Made by a program: the position numbers and the translations under genes | Shown here: in pieces, positions 17,146 to 25,960 of the stretch | How the letters are laid out: every line of letters starts with the position of its first letter | How positions within the stretch are numbered: position 1 is the stretch's first letter | Notes under the pieces: model-generated | What the model was told of the DNA's origin: nothing | Database searches by the model: none | What the model saw: the letters and a program-made list of their open reading frames with translations, nothing else | Assembly (NCBI RefSeq): GCF_000429445.1 | Contig: NZ_AUBW01000025.1 | Coordinates: forward strand, 1 to 64,000 | DNA length: 64,000 nt | Direction: 5' to 3' | Origin: Algoriphagus terrigena DSM 22685 | Lineage (GTDB): Bacteria; Bacteroidota; Bacteroidia; Cytophagales; Cyclobacteriaceae

Positions 17146-18143
17146 TGAAAAAGCGCCTTGATCTGAAAGCCTACCGGGACGGAATCCTCTCCGGCAGCCG
17201 GGTGATCCTCAGTCAGGCCATCACCCTGGTGGAGAGCGCGTTGGAATCTGACCAGGCGATCGCTTCAGACCTGATTCAATCGCTGATCGCCCATACCGGT
17301 AACTCAATCCGGATCGGAATCACCGGAGTGCCGGGCGTGGGGAAAAGCACTTTTATCGAGGCGTTTGGTAAGATCCTGTTGGACCAGGGGAAAAAGGTCG
17401 CCGTGCTCGCCGTTGATCCCAGCAGCCAGCTGACTGGGGGGAGCATTCTCGGTGATAAGACGCGCATGGAAAATCTATCCTCCGACAAACGGGCTTTTAT
17501 ACGGCCAAGTCCTTCAGGAACAACCTTGGGTGGGGTAAGCGGCAAAACCCGGGAAGCGATGTTGCTCTGCGAAGCGGCTGGGTTTGATGTGATCTTGGTC
17601 GAGACGGTGGGGGTGGGACAAAGTGAAACTGCCGTGAAAAATATGGTTGATTTCTTCCTTTTGCTCATGCTCGCCGGCGCAGGGGATGAACTGCAAGGAA
17701 TCAAAAAGGGAATCATGGAAATGGCCAATGGGCTGGTGATTCACAAAGCGGACGGAGATAACCTGGGTCCAGCCAAGACAGCGAAAAGCAATTACCAAAA
17801 CGCGCTGCATTTGTTGCCTTTAGCCGAAAACAACTGGTCACCAAAGGTGATTTTGGCTTCTTCCGTCTCGGGAGATGGGCTGGACAAGGTCTGGGAGATG
17901 ATCAGAGATTTTGAGGAAAAGATGAAGGCCGGCGGCTTCTGGGAAAGCAACCGCGCGAACCAACGACTGGATTGGCTGAATAATCAGATTCAGCTGTTGT
18001 TGCAGCAAAATTTCTTGAAAAATCCCAAAGTCAAGCAATTAATTGCAGATGAAAAAGAAAATGTTCAGTCAGGGAGACTCAACCCTGGAACATTGGCCAA
18101 AAACTTGATTGATGTATTCCTCTCCAATCAATCTACTACATGA
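17145..18143 (+). CDS. meaB: Methylmalonyl-CoA mutase-associated GTPase MeaB
   Basis: A 332-residue G3E-family GTPase. The P-loop GVPGVGKST is at 61-69, followed by VAVLAVDPSS, the DKTRM segment and the 'ETVGVGQSE' switch region. MeaB/ArgK protects and reactivates adenosylcobalamin-dependent methylmalonyl-CoA mutase. Its partner genes mutA and mutB lie 2.6 kb downstream on the same strand, with dnaA inserted between in the opposite direction. The ATG at 17145 is preferred over the TTG one codon earlier. Its end overlaps the next lipoprotein gene by four bases. Confidence 0.95.
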   Translation: MKKRLDLKAYRDGILSGSRVILSQAITLVESALESDQAIASDLIQSLIAHTGNSIRIGITGVPGVGKSTFIEAFGKILLDQGKKVAVLAVDPSSQLTGGSILGDKTRMENLSSDKRAFIRPSPSGTTLGGVSGKTREAMLLCEAAGFDVILVETVGVGQSETAVKNMVDFFLLLMLAGAGDELQGIKKGIMEMANGLVIHKADGDNLGPAKTAKSNYQNALHLLPLAENNWSPKVILASSVSGDGLDKVWEMIRDFEEKMKAGGFWESNRANQRLDWLNNQIQLLLQQNFLKNPKVKQLIADEKENVQSGRLNPGTLAKNLIDVFLSNQSTT

Positions 18144-18892
18144 GAAATCTAATTCTGCTCTTGCTTTTTGCTGCTTTTTCTTGTGCCCCAAAGTCTGAGG
18201 ACACATCTTCCAGCCTCCGCGATCAAATTACATTCAAAACCACTTCGTTGACGAAAGAGGAATGTGTAGATGACAATTGTGCGAAAGTGAGCCTTCACTG
18301 GCCGGTGGCGTCCGGTCCGGAATTGACCGAGAATATCAACCGGGTAATCAGGGACCAGATGGCGTTGTTGGTTCAGACGGGTGAGGATGCAGCTCCGATG
18401 GATACCTTGGTGTCGAAGTTTTTTCAATCATATAAAGAGTTTAAATCAGATTTTCCCGAATCAAGTGGCGGCTGGGAGATTGAGGCAGAAGGAGAGGTCA
18501 GCTATGAGTCCGACAGCACCTTAAGTATTCATTTCACCCAGTTCAACTTCATGGGAGGCGCTCACCCAAACAGTTCAGTTTCTTTCTTGAATTTCGATCC
18601 GGAGAGCGGCGAGGTGATTGGAGATGATCGGCTGGTGGCGGATGATTCCCTGCTTTTTCAAAAAGTGGAAAAGAAGTTCAGGGAGTTTCACCAAGTCGCG
18701 GAGGGGGTAAGTTTAGAAGAAGACGGCCGTTTTTTTATCCCGGAAACCGGCTTTTATGTAGCAGGGGCGAAAGGCTTCAAAGACGGGAAGTTTTGGGTGA
18801 TCTACCAACCCTACGAGATTGGGCCTTATGTGTTGGGGTACACCGAGCTTGAGTTTAGCAAAGAAGAACTGGGCAACTTAGTCCGCTGGTAA
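18140..18892 (+). CDS. Lipoprotein with DUF4163/DUF3298-like domains
   Basis: A 250-residue lipoprotein (lipobox FSC, Cys15). The mature part resembles DUF4163 followed by DUF3298 (RsiV-like), with 'FTQFNFMGGAHPNSS' as the most recognisable stretch; this 'GGAH' signature is typical of the group. In RsiV the domain binds lysozyme, but most Bacteroidota members are uncharacterised and no anti-sigma region is present here. The gene overlaps meaB by four bases (ATGA). A metabolic link to meaB is not evident. Confidence 0.7.
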   Translation: MRNLILLLLFAAFSCAPKSEDTSSSLRDQITFKTTSLTKEECVDDNCAKVSLHWPVASGPELTENINRVIRDQMALLVQTGEDAAPMDTLVSKFFQSYKEFKSDFPESSGGWEIEAEGEVSYESDSTLSIHFTQFNFMGGAHPNSSVSFLNFDPESGEVIGDDRLVADDSLLFQKVEKKFREFHQVAEGVSLEEDGRFFIPETGFYVAGAKGFKDGKFWVIYQPYEIGPYVLGYTELEFSKEELGNLVRW

Positions 18893-18897
18893 AAGCA

Positions 18898-18958
18898 GAT
18901 TTGAGGTTAGATATATGAAATTCGGGATTCACCAATTTCAAATCCAGAATCTCAAATC
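18898..18958. repeat. Nested inverted repeat between convergent genes
   Basis: Outer arms GATTTGAG (18898-18905) and CTCAAATC (18951-18958) enclose a second pair, GAAATT and AATTTC. Together they could fold into one extended AT-rich hairpin. It lies between the convergent lipoprotein and dnaA genes and touches the dnaA stop. A bidirectional terminator is plausible, but there is no clean T-run. Confidence 0.4.
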
Positions 18959-20372
18959 AATAAGATCTCATCTTGAATTTTTTCTTCAGCTCATTGACTG
19001 AGTTTCGGAAGCCAGAATCCGTTTCGATCATGTCATTGACCGTCTGCACGGCGTGTATGACGGTGCTGTGATCCCGGCCGCCAAAGTGATAGCCGATTGA
19101 CTTGAGCGAGTGATTGGTGAATTCCTTGGAAAAATACATCGCTACCTGACGGGCAATCACGATTTCCTTCTTTCTCGTCTTGGCCTTCAGCTCGTCGACG
19201 TGAATGGAATAATATTCAGAGACTGACTTTTGGATAAATTCAATCCCAACCTCTGTTTCAATGTCTTTGATGAAGTTTTTGATCACCGTCTTTGCCAGTT
19301 CGAGGCTGACCTCGACACGGTTGAGCGAAGCATGTGCGATCAAGGAGATCAAAATCCCTTCCAGTTCACGAACGTTCGTGTCGACCGAATAGGCGAGGTA
19401 TTCGACCACATCGTCAGGAATCAAAATCCCCTCAGACTGCATCTTTTTCCGGATGATTGCCACGCGGGTTTCGAAATCCGGCATCTGAAGATCCGCGGTC
19501 AAACCCCATTTGAAACGGGAAAGCAAACGCTCTTCCAGTCCCTTCAGATCCCTAGGCGGACAATCTGAGGTCATAATGATCTGCTTCTTGTTTTGATGCA
19601 GGTGATTGAAGATGTGGAAAAACATCTCCTGGGTTCGGTCTTTCCCCGCCAAAAACTGGATGTCGTCGATGATCAGGACGTCCACCTGCATGTAGAAATT
19701 GGTAAAGCTCTTTACGTTGCCATCCTTGATGGAATCCATGAACTGATTCACGAATTTTTCAGAAGAGACATAGAGCACAAACTTGTCTTCCGGGCCGTTT
19801 TTGATCTCGTTTCCGATGGCTTGCACCAAGTGGGTTTTTCCCAAGCCAACTCCGCCATAGACCATCAGAGGATTGAAAGAGGTGATCCCAGGCTTGGTCG
19901 CGACGGCAAAACCCGCCGAGCGCGCCAATCGATTGCAATCACCCTCGATATAGGTGCCAAAGGTGTAGTTTTGGTTCAGATTGCTTTTGGTCAGCATGTC
20001 CGCATCCAGCGACTGCATCTCAAAAGGCGTCCTTACTTCCTGCTGTGCTCCCGGTTTCTTGGTGTTGGAGTTTCCCTGCGGATAAGAAACCGCGATGGGC
20101 TGATTGTTCGAATTGCCCTTGTCCACCACGACGGCGTATTCCAAGCGTCCGGTCTGCCCTAGGGTTTGTTTGATGGCGAGCTTGAGGACTTGCACATAGT
20201 TATCCTCCAGCCATTCGTAGAAAAATTGGCTTGGAACCTGAATGGTCAGACTCGAACCTTCCAGTTTGACTGGATTGATCGGTTTAAACCAAGTTGAAAA
20301 GCTCTGCTCGTTGACGTGTTGTTCTATAACACGCAGACACTCATTCCATACGGCGCTAGCTTCCAAACTCAT
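18957..20372 (-). CDS. dnaA: Chromosomal replication initiator protein DnaA
   Basis: A 471-residue DnaA with the standard four-domain plan. An N-terminal DnaB-interacting domain (about 1-80) is followed by a variable linker, then the AAA+ domain with Walker A GGVGLGKTH (173-181) and Walker B VLIIDDIQF. The C-terminal helix-turn-helix domain carries the DnaA-box recognition signature GGRDHSTVIHA. It binds DnaA boxes and melts oriC. dnaN and recF are not adjacent. The gene points away from mutA, with a 369-base AT-rich region upstream that may contain weak DnaA boxes. It interrupts the otherwise rightward meaB...mutA-mutB series. Confidence 0.98.
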   Translation of the reverse strand: MSLEASAVWNECLRVIEQHVNEQSFSTWFKPINPVKLEGSSLTIQVPSQFFYEWLEDNYVQVLKLAIKQTLGQTGRLEYAVVVDKGNSNNQPIAVSYPQGNSNTKKPGAQQEVRTPFEMQSLDADMLTKSNLNQNYTFGTYIEGDCNRLARSAGFAVATKPGITSFNPLMVYGGVGLGKTHLVQAIGNEIKNGPEDKFVLYVSSEKFVNQFMDSIKDGNVKSFTNFYMQVDVLIIDDIQFLAGKDRTQEMFFHIFNHLHQNKKQIIMTSDCPPRDLKGLEERLLSRFKWGLTADLQMPDFETRVAIIRKKMQSEGILIPDDVVEYLAYSVDTNVRELEGILISLIAHASLNRVEVSLELAKTVIKNFIKDIETEVGIEFIQKSVSEYYSIHVDELKAKTRKKEIVIARQVAMYFSKEFTNHSLKSIGYHFGGRDHSTVIHAVQTVNDMIETDSGFRNSVNELKKKFKMRSY

Positions 20373-20741
20373 TTAGAAAAGATTTGCTTGTATTCTTGTA
20401 ACCCCCGAGCGAAAGCAGGGGCGTCAAATTTGTGGAAAATTAACTTAAATAAAAAATCGATTTCGGCTTGAAAAAGTCAATAATTGGAGAATTTTCGCCA
20501 GTCTCAGAATATTATTTGGCTGTGTATTTTATTCTAGTTTATTTCCTTCTTGAACGGTTCGATTGTGGGAATTTCCTCTTGTGGAAAAAGAAAAAGACCT
20601 GCTTTTTAACTAGCCGTTGAAAATCAACCGATTAGAATTGTTGCCACCAAGTTTGATTTTCGATTCATTTTCGAAATTGATTTCTGCATGCAATCCGTAT
20701 TTTTGATTTTATCCGAATGAACGGTTTAACGATGCCCAGCT
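20373..20741. other. Intergenic region upstream of dnaA and mutA; weak DnaA-box-like sites
   Basis: This 369-base AT-rich spacer between divergent dnaA and mutA holds two copies of TGTGGAAAA (20431-20439 and 20580-20588), the complement of TTTTCCACA, which differs from the DnaA box TTATCCACA at one position. A related TGTGGGAAT lies at 20565-20573. AT-rich runs lie beside the first copy. It could be an origin or simply an autoregulatory dnaA promoter. The mutA promoter is at its right end. Confidence 0.35.
20677..20705 (+). promoter_or_regulatory. Bacteroidota-type promoter of mutA-mutB
   Basis: TTG (20677-20679), 18 bases, then TATTTTTG (20698-20705) gives an exact match to TTG-N17 to 23-TAnnTTTG. 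The mutA ATG lies 36 bases further on. Confidence 0.6.
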
Positions 20742-22133
20742 ATGCCCTTTGATCTTTTCAGCGAGTTTCCTCAATCAACTAAAGAAAGCTGGAGTCATCA
20801 GGCGATTCGGGATTTGAAGGGGAAGGATTTTGATCAAAGTTTGAAGTCCCACCTTTGGGAGAGAGTCGAACTCGATCCTATCTATACCCGGGAGGATTTG
20901 AACGGAGAAGTACCTGTCCAACACAGATTTCATAAAGAATCAGAAATCCCGGGTTTACCGCCCCGGCAGTGGGCCAATGTCGTCAGCATCTTCCCCGGAG
21001 ATTCGGCTGAGCAGATCCTTGATGTACTCGAAAACGGCGCGGAGGGACTGGTGCTCCATCTCTCGGGGTTTGAAGACTTGATCGGGATGTTGAAAGGCGT
21101 CAAGCCAGAATACATTCCCATCTTCATCCAGCCGATAGGCAATCCCATTGCAGCCATGAATGCCTTCTCGACTTGGGTTGAAGATCAAAATACCCCGGCA
21201 GACCAGATTACCGGTGGGCTGCTTTGGACCCCCTCGGATCTAGTGTTTGATCAAGGTGCCGAATACGGACTTGCGGTGGAGATTTTTCAGGAGCTTTTGG
21301 AGTTGGCAGAGCCCTTCCCTAATTTCAAATCCTTTACGCTGAAGACATCCCGTTATACCGAGGCTGGAGGAAATCCCTTGGATGCGGTGATCTTTGGTTT
21401 GGGAGAACTGATCGAGTTGATCGATCTCAGTGGAGAAAGTCCGGAGAAAGTCTTCAAAAAGATGCTGTTGGAGGCTTCTGTCGGTGATTCCCATTTCGGA
21501 GAGATCGCAAGGCTGAAGGTATTCCGAGAATCAGCGATCGCGTTATGTAGATTGTATTCAATTGAGTTGGATGAAAGTGATGTGACGCTGCTTGCTCAGA
21601 CCTCTCATTGGTCCAAATCCATCTTGGATACGAATTCCAATCTCATCCGTCAGACCTACGAAGCGATGGCTGCAGTCTTAGGCGGAGCAAATTTGCTCTG
21701 GACAAAACCGATTTTGGAAGACAGCGCGAGTGACTTGGAGAAAAGAATAGCCAGAAATGTATCGTTGATTCTAAAGGAGGAAGCTTATCTGGATAAGGTC
21801 ATAGATCCAGCTGCCGGTTCTTTCTTTTTGGAGAATTTGCAGATGAAAATCCTAGCGGAGTTTCAGGATGGACTCAGAATTCTCGAGGAAAAAGGAGGCT
21901 GGCTTGCTGTCCTCAAATCCGGAGAAATCCATTCGACGGTCAGATCACACCGTGAGAAAATCCAGAATGAAGTTGCCGGGGGTCATATCTCTAAGATTGG
22001 AGCTAACAAATTTCCAGCAACGGGGACGCTGAACGATGACTTGGAATTTGAGTTTTTCGAAGAGAAATCACACGAACTCAAACCGGTCCGGGCGAGCTAT
22101 CTGACAGAACTGCAAAACCAAAATATGCTATGA
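20742..22133 (+). CDS. mutA: Methylmalonyl-CoA mutase small (beta) subunit
   Basis: A 463-residue protein with the (beta/alpha)8 substrate-domain fold of the mutase family, including the 'QTSHWSKSILDTNSN' and 'VIDPAAGSFFLE' segments. It lacks the C-terminal cobalamin-binding region; classical small subunits of about 620-640 residues keep a degenerate copy. It is the non-catalytic partner that pairs with MutB. The stop overlaps the mutB ATG by four bases (ATGA). Together they interconvert methylmalonyl-CoA and succinyl-CoA. Confidence 0.93.
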   Translation: MPFDLFSEFPQSTKESWSHQAIRDLKGKDFDQSLKSHLWERVELDPIYTREDLNGEVPVQHRFHKESEIPGLPPRQWANVVSIFPGDSAEQILDVLENGAEGLVLHLSGFEDLIGMLKGVKPEYIPIFIQPIGNPIAAMNAFSTWVEDQNTPADQITGGLLWTPSDLVFDQGAEYGLAVEIFQELLELAEPFPNFKSFTLKTSRYTEAGGNPLDAVIFGLGELIELIDLSGESPEKVFKKMLLEASVGDSHFGEIARLKVFRESAIALCRLYSIELDESDVTLLAQTSHWSKSILDTNSNLIRQTYEAMAAVLGGANLLWTKPILEDSASDLEKRIARNVSLILKEEAYLDKVIDPAAGSFFLENLQMKILAEFQDGLRILEEKGGWLAVLKSGEIHSTVRSHREKIQNEVAGGHISKIGANKFPATGTLNDDLEFEFFEEKSHELKPVRASYLTELQNQNML

Positions 22134-24250
22134 GACCTGTCCTGACCAATTGGAAGATCGAATCGGGAAAGGAAGGCCTGTCCTCTCAAGATAAGCCCTG
22201 GGACGCGCCCGAGCAGATTTCCGTTCCGGCTGACTTCGAAGCGGAGGGAATTTACCGGCTCAGCCATGTAGATTTTTCGGCTGGGATTCCTCCCTTTCTC
22301 AGGGGGCCATACTCCACAATGTACATTCAGCGGCCCTGGACGATCCGGCAATATGCGGGCTTTTCCACGGCCGAGGAGTCAAACGCGTTTTACCGAAAAA
22401 ACCTGGCCGGTGGACAAAAAGGATTGTCTGTTGCCTTTGATCTGGCGACACACCGGGGATACGATTCGGATCACCCCAGAGTACAGGGAGATGTAGGCAA
22501 GGCCGGTGTCGCCATCGATACGGTGGAGGACATGAAGATTCTTTTTGACCAAATTCCGCTGCATGAGATGTCCGTCTCGATGACGATGAATGGCGCGGTG
22601 ATTCCAATTTTGGCGTTTTACATCGTCGCAGCTGAGGAACAGGGCGTGAAGCCCGAGCAGCTCTCGGGTACCATCCAGAATGATATCCTGAAGGAGTTTA
22701 TGGTCCGAAACACCTATATCTATCCGCCTCTTCCCAGCATGCGGATCATCGGGGATATCTTTGAGTTTGCTTCCCAACGAATGCCCAAGTTCAATTCGAT
22801 CTCAATCTCCGGCTATCATATGCAGGAGGCAGGCGCTACCGCCGATTTGGAATTGGCCTATACGCTCGCGGACGGTTTGGAATACCTGCGAACCGGAATC
22901 AAAGCAGGGCTGGATATCGATGATTTTGCACCAAGGCTTTCCTTTTTCTGGGGGATCGGCATGAACTACTTTATGGAAATCGCCAAGATGCGGGCCGCAC
23001 GGCTGCTCTGGGCAAAGATCGTGAGGCAGTTCAATCCGAAAGACCCCAAATCGCTCGCACTAAGAACCCATTGCCAGACCTCCGGCTGGTCATTGACGGA
23101 GCAGGATCCCTACAATAATGTGACGCGGACAGCGGTGGAAGCTTTGGCAGCCGTCATGGGACACACGCAGTCGCTGCATACCAATTCCCTCGATGAGGCG
23201 ATTGCTTTGCCGACGGATTTTTCCGCAAGGATTGCCCGAAACACCCAGCTGATCCTCCAGGAAGAAACTGGGATCACGCAAGTGGTCGACCCTTGGGGCG
23301 GATCTTATTATGTCGAATACCTGACAGATCAGCTGGTGCAACGGGCTTGGACCCTGATCGAAGAAGTGGAGGCGCTGGGCGGAATGGCCAAGGCCATCGA
23401 GACCGGTTTGCCAAAGCTTCGAATCGAGGAAGCGGCTGCGAAAAAGCAAGCCCGGATAGATAGCGGCCGCGATGTGATTGTTGGCGTGAACCGCTATCAG
23501 GTGGAGGAGAAAAGCCAAATCGAGGTGCGGGACGTAGACAACGATGCCGTACGGGAATCGCAGCTCGCTAAGCTGAATACTGTCAAATCTTCGAGAAACC
23601 AGCAGGAAATGGAGGAAAGTCTGAGTTTGATAACCGCAGCCGCGCAATCTGGGAAAGGCAATTTGCTGGCGCTGGCAGTCGACGCTGCCCGGAAAAGAGC
23701 TACTTTAGGAGAAATCTCCCTTGCAATGGAGAAGGCTTTCAGCCGTCACAAAGCCCAAACGCAAGCGATATCGGGTGTATATTCAGCAGAAGTGAAAAAT
23801 CAGGATTCTTTCAAAAAAGCTCAGGCCTTGGCCGATCATTTTGCCGAACTCGAAGGTCGAAGGCCGCGGATAATGGTTGCCAAGATGGGTCAGGACGGGC
23901 ACGACCGGGGAGCGAAAGTGATTGCAACCGGGTTTGCTGACTTGGGTTTCGATGTGGACATCGGACCGCTCTTTCAGACCCCGCAGGAAGTTGCCGAGCA
24001 GGCGGTCGAGAACGACGTGCACCTCGTGGGAGTTTCCTCGCTTGCAGCCGGGCACAAGACGCTAATACCGCAGTTGATTCAGGCATTGGGTGACTTGGGT
24101 CGCCCGGATATCCACGTGGTGGCCGGTGGGGTGATTCCTCAAAAGGATTACAGGTTTTTGTTTGATGCCGGTGTGATTGCCGTGTTCGGCCCCGGCACGG
24201 TGCTGTCTGAAGCGGCGATTGAGATTCTTGAAAAGTTGATGAGCGATTAG
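22130..24250 (+). CDS. mutB: Methylmalonyl-CoA mutase large (alpha) subunit
   Basis: A 706-residue catalytic subunit. The N-terminal part is the substrate barrel, with YAGFSTAEESN near the start of the barrel and the 'THCQTSGWSL' and 'VDPWGGSYYVE' segments. The C-terminal B12-binding domain (about 575-705) has the DxHxxG motif in MGQDGHDRGAKV, whose His ligates cobalt. It interconverts (R)-methylmalonyl-CoA and succinyl-CoA in propionate metabolism. Length is normal. The GTPase partner MeaB is encoded upstream beyond dnaA. A methylmalonyl-CoA epimerase is not in the window. Confidence 0.97.
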   Translation: MRPVLTNWKIESGKEGLSSQDKPWDAPEQISVPADFEAEGIYRLSHVDFSAGIPPFLRGPYSTMYIQRPWTIRQYAGFSTAEESNAFYRKNLAGGQKGLSVAFDLATHRGYDSDHPRVQGDVGKAGVAIDTVEDMKILFDQIPLHEMSVSMTMNGAVIPILAFYIVAAEEQGVKPEQLSGTIQNDILKEFMVRNTYIYPPLPSMRIIGDIFEFASQRMPKFNSISISGYHMQEAGATADLELAYTLADGLEYLRTGIKAGLDIDDFAPRLSFFWGIGMNYFMEIAKMRAARLLWAKIVRQFNPKDPKSLALRTHCQTSGWSLTEQDPYNNVTRTAVEALAAVMGHTQSLHTNSLDEAIALPTDFSARIARNTQLILQEETGITQVVDPWGGSYYVEYLTDQLVQRAWTLIEEVEALGGMAKAIETGLPKLRIEEAAAKKQARIDSGRDVIVGVNRYQVEEKSQIEVRDVDNDAVRESQLAKLNTVKSSRNQQEMEESLSLITAAAQSGKGNLLALAVDAARKRATLGEISLAMEKAFSRHKAQTQAISGVYSAEVKNQDSFKKAQALADHFAELEGRRPRIMVAKMGQDGHDRGAKVIATGFADLGFDVDIGPLFQTPQEVAEQAVENDVHLVGVSSLAAGHKTLIPQLIQALGDLGRPDIHVVAGGVIPQKDYRFLFDAGVIAVFGPGTVLSEAAIEILEKLMSD

Positions 24251-24276
24251 ATTTCGTTTTTCTAGCAATAACCTTT

Positions 24277-25620
24277 ATGAAAAACCTTCCCTTCCTACCA
24301 GCGCTTGCAGTTATGCTGGCTTTTTTTTCCTGCCAAAAGGAGGATCCCAAACCGCTCCTCTCTGATCAAATCGGCCATCACCTTCGGACGGAAGTACTGG
24401 ACAAATGGTATCCGCAGGCGATTGATACCGTGGATGGAGGGTTTCTGAGTACTTTTTCCTACGACTTCAAGCCGGTAGGTGATCAGGAAAAGATGATCGT
24501 GACCCAATCCCGTCACGTCTGGACCAATGCTAAAGCCGCCGAGCGCTATCCCGAGGTTCCCTATTATGCGGAAGGGGCTAGGCATGGCTATATCTTCCTG
24601 CGGGACAAATTCTGGGATGCGGAAAACGGAGGCTTCTTTTGGCTTTTGGATAAAAAAGGAAACGTCAAAGGTGACTCCACCAAGACAGCCTACGGCAACG
24701 CTTTCGGGATTTATGCCTTAGCTGCTTACTACAAGCAAAGTGGAGATCAAGAGGGATTGGAGCTTGCAAAAAAGGCATTTTACTGGTTGGACTCGGGTGC
24801 TCATGATCCGGTGTACAAAGGCTATTTTCAGCATTTGGACCGCTACGGGAAGCCGATAACCCGACCGATGGACACACCAAGCACTTCTGATTTGGGTTAC
24901 AAGGATCAGAACTCCTCTATACACATATTAGAAGCATTCGCCGAACTGTATCAGGTATGGCCGGATGAGCTGCTGCGTGCCCGACTCGAGGAGATGCTGG
25001 TCTTAATCCGGGACACGATCGTCACCGAACAGGGACATTTGACTTTGTTTTTGTATCCGGACTGGAAACCGGTGAGCTTTGCTGATTCTTCCGAAGCAGT
25101 GATTGAATCGCATCATCAGCTCGATCACGTTTCCTTCGGGCATGACGTGGAGACTGCGTTTCTAATGTTGGAGGCTTCGCATGTCTTGGGAAAGAATGAC
25201 GATCAAAGGACCTTGACAGTCGCCAAAAAGATGGTTGATCAGGCTTTGAAACTGGGTTGGGATGCGGAAAAAGGCGGGTTTTACGACCAGGGGTATTATT
25301 TCAAAGACGGTTATCGGGTCACTCATCCTACCAAAAACTGGTGGGCGCAGGCGGAAGGCTTGAATTCCCTGCTACTTTTCCATGAGTTATATCCCAACGA
25401 TCCAAATGACTACTACGGCAGGTTTCTCCAGCTTTGGAACTACACCGACACCTACCTGATTGACCACGAATATGGCGACTGGTACTCGGGAGGATTGGAT
25501 CAACAGCCCGAGCTCAAGACGGCAAACAAGGGCGGAATCTGGAAGGGAATCTACCATCACTACCGATCCCTCGATGCGGTGATCGAACGCTTGAAAAAGA
25601 TGGAGAAAACCACCGAGTGA
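24277..25620 (+). CDS. AGE-family epimerase/isomerase lipoprotein
   Basis: A 447-residue predicted lipoprotein (lipobox FSC, Cys19) with the (alpha/alpha)6 barrel of the N-acylglucosamine 2-epimerase/mannose isomerase family. Typical features include 'RHVWTNAKAAERYP', 'DQNSSIHILEAF', 'DHVSFGHDVETAF' and 'KNWWAQAEGL', covering the conserved His, Arg and Glu/Trp positions. Family members epimerise or isomerise free sugars; the lipid anchor indicates action in the periplasm or at the outer membrane, which is less usual. It starts 26 bases after mutB, but a metabolic link is not apparent. Confidence 0.85.
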   Translation: MKNLPFLPALAVMLAFFSCQKEDPKPLLSDQIGHHLRTEVLDKWYPQAIDTVDGGFLSTFSYDFKPVGDQEKMIVTQSRHVWTNAKAAERYPEVPYYAEGARHGYIFLRDKFWDAENGGFFWLLDKKGNVKGDSTKTAYGNAFGIYALAAYYKQSGDQEGLELAKKAFYWLDSGAHDPVYKGYFQHLDRYGKPITRPMDTPSTSDLGYKDQNSSIHILEAFAELYQVWPDELLRARLEEMLVLIRDTIVTEQGHLTLFLYPDWKPVSFADSSEAVIESHHQLDHVSFGHDVETAFLMLEASHVLGKNDDQRTLTVAKKMVDQALKLGWDAEKGGFYDQGYYFKDGYRVTHPTKNWWAQAEGLNSLLLFHELYPNDPNDYYGRFLQLWNYTDTYLIDHEYGDWYSGGLDQQPELKTANKGGIWKGIYHHYRSLDAVIERLKKMEKTTE

Positions 25621-25630
25621 GATCCTCAAT

Positions 25631-25960
25631 CTAAATGGGTTTGCCTACTGGAAACTCTATTTCCATTTCCAAAAGCGCATAGCTCAGACTTTTGCCATGA
25701 GCATCCATCGCAAGCGAAGTGGTCACTCCGCTGGTTAAAGCCTCAAAACAGGTGAATTGAAGGGCTTTGAGCTCAGGTAGCACATGCCGAACTATTTCTC
25801 CTTTCACCTGATGGCCAAGGTGCGTTTTCACTTTTTCTGTCGTGATGTTTTCCACCAAAAGAGCAAAATCTCTTTCATCAAATGGAATCAGAGACAGGAT
25901 CAGTGTATTTCCCTTATCCCCTGCCCGGCTGTGAGCGATGGTTGCAAGTTTTTGTTTCAT
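25631..25960 (-). CDS. AtuA-associated small protein (AtuA C-terminal-like domain)
   Basis: A 109-residue protein beginning with 'LATIAHSRAGDKGNT', the signature of the small domain that follows, or is fused to, AtuA (DUF1446) proteins. Its ATG overlaps the AtuA stop by four bases, so the two are translationally coupled and probably form one complex. The biochemical activity is not known to me. It is the last gene of the leftward Nudix-esterase-CitMHS-AtuA operon and ends convergently with the epimerase gene. Confidence 0.8.
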   Translation of the reverse strand: MKQKLATIAHSRAGDKGNTLILSLIPFDERDFALLVENITTEKVKTHLGHQVKGEIVRHVLPELKALQFTCFEALTSGVTTSLAMDAHGKSLSYALLEMEIEFPVGKPI

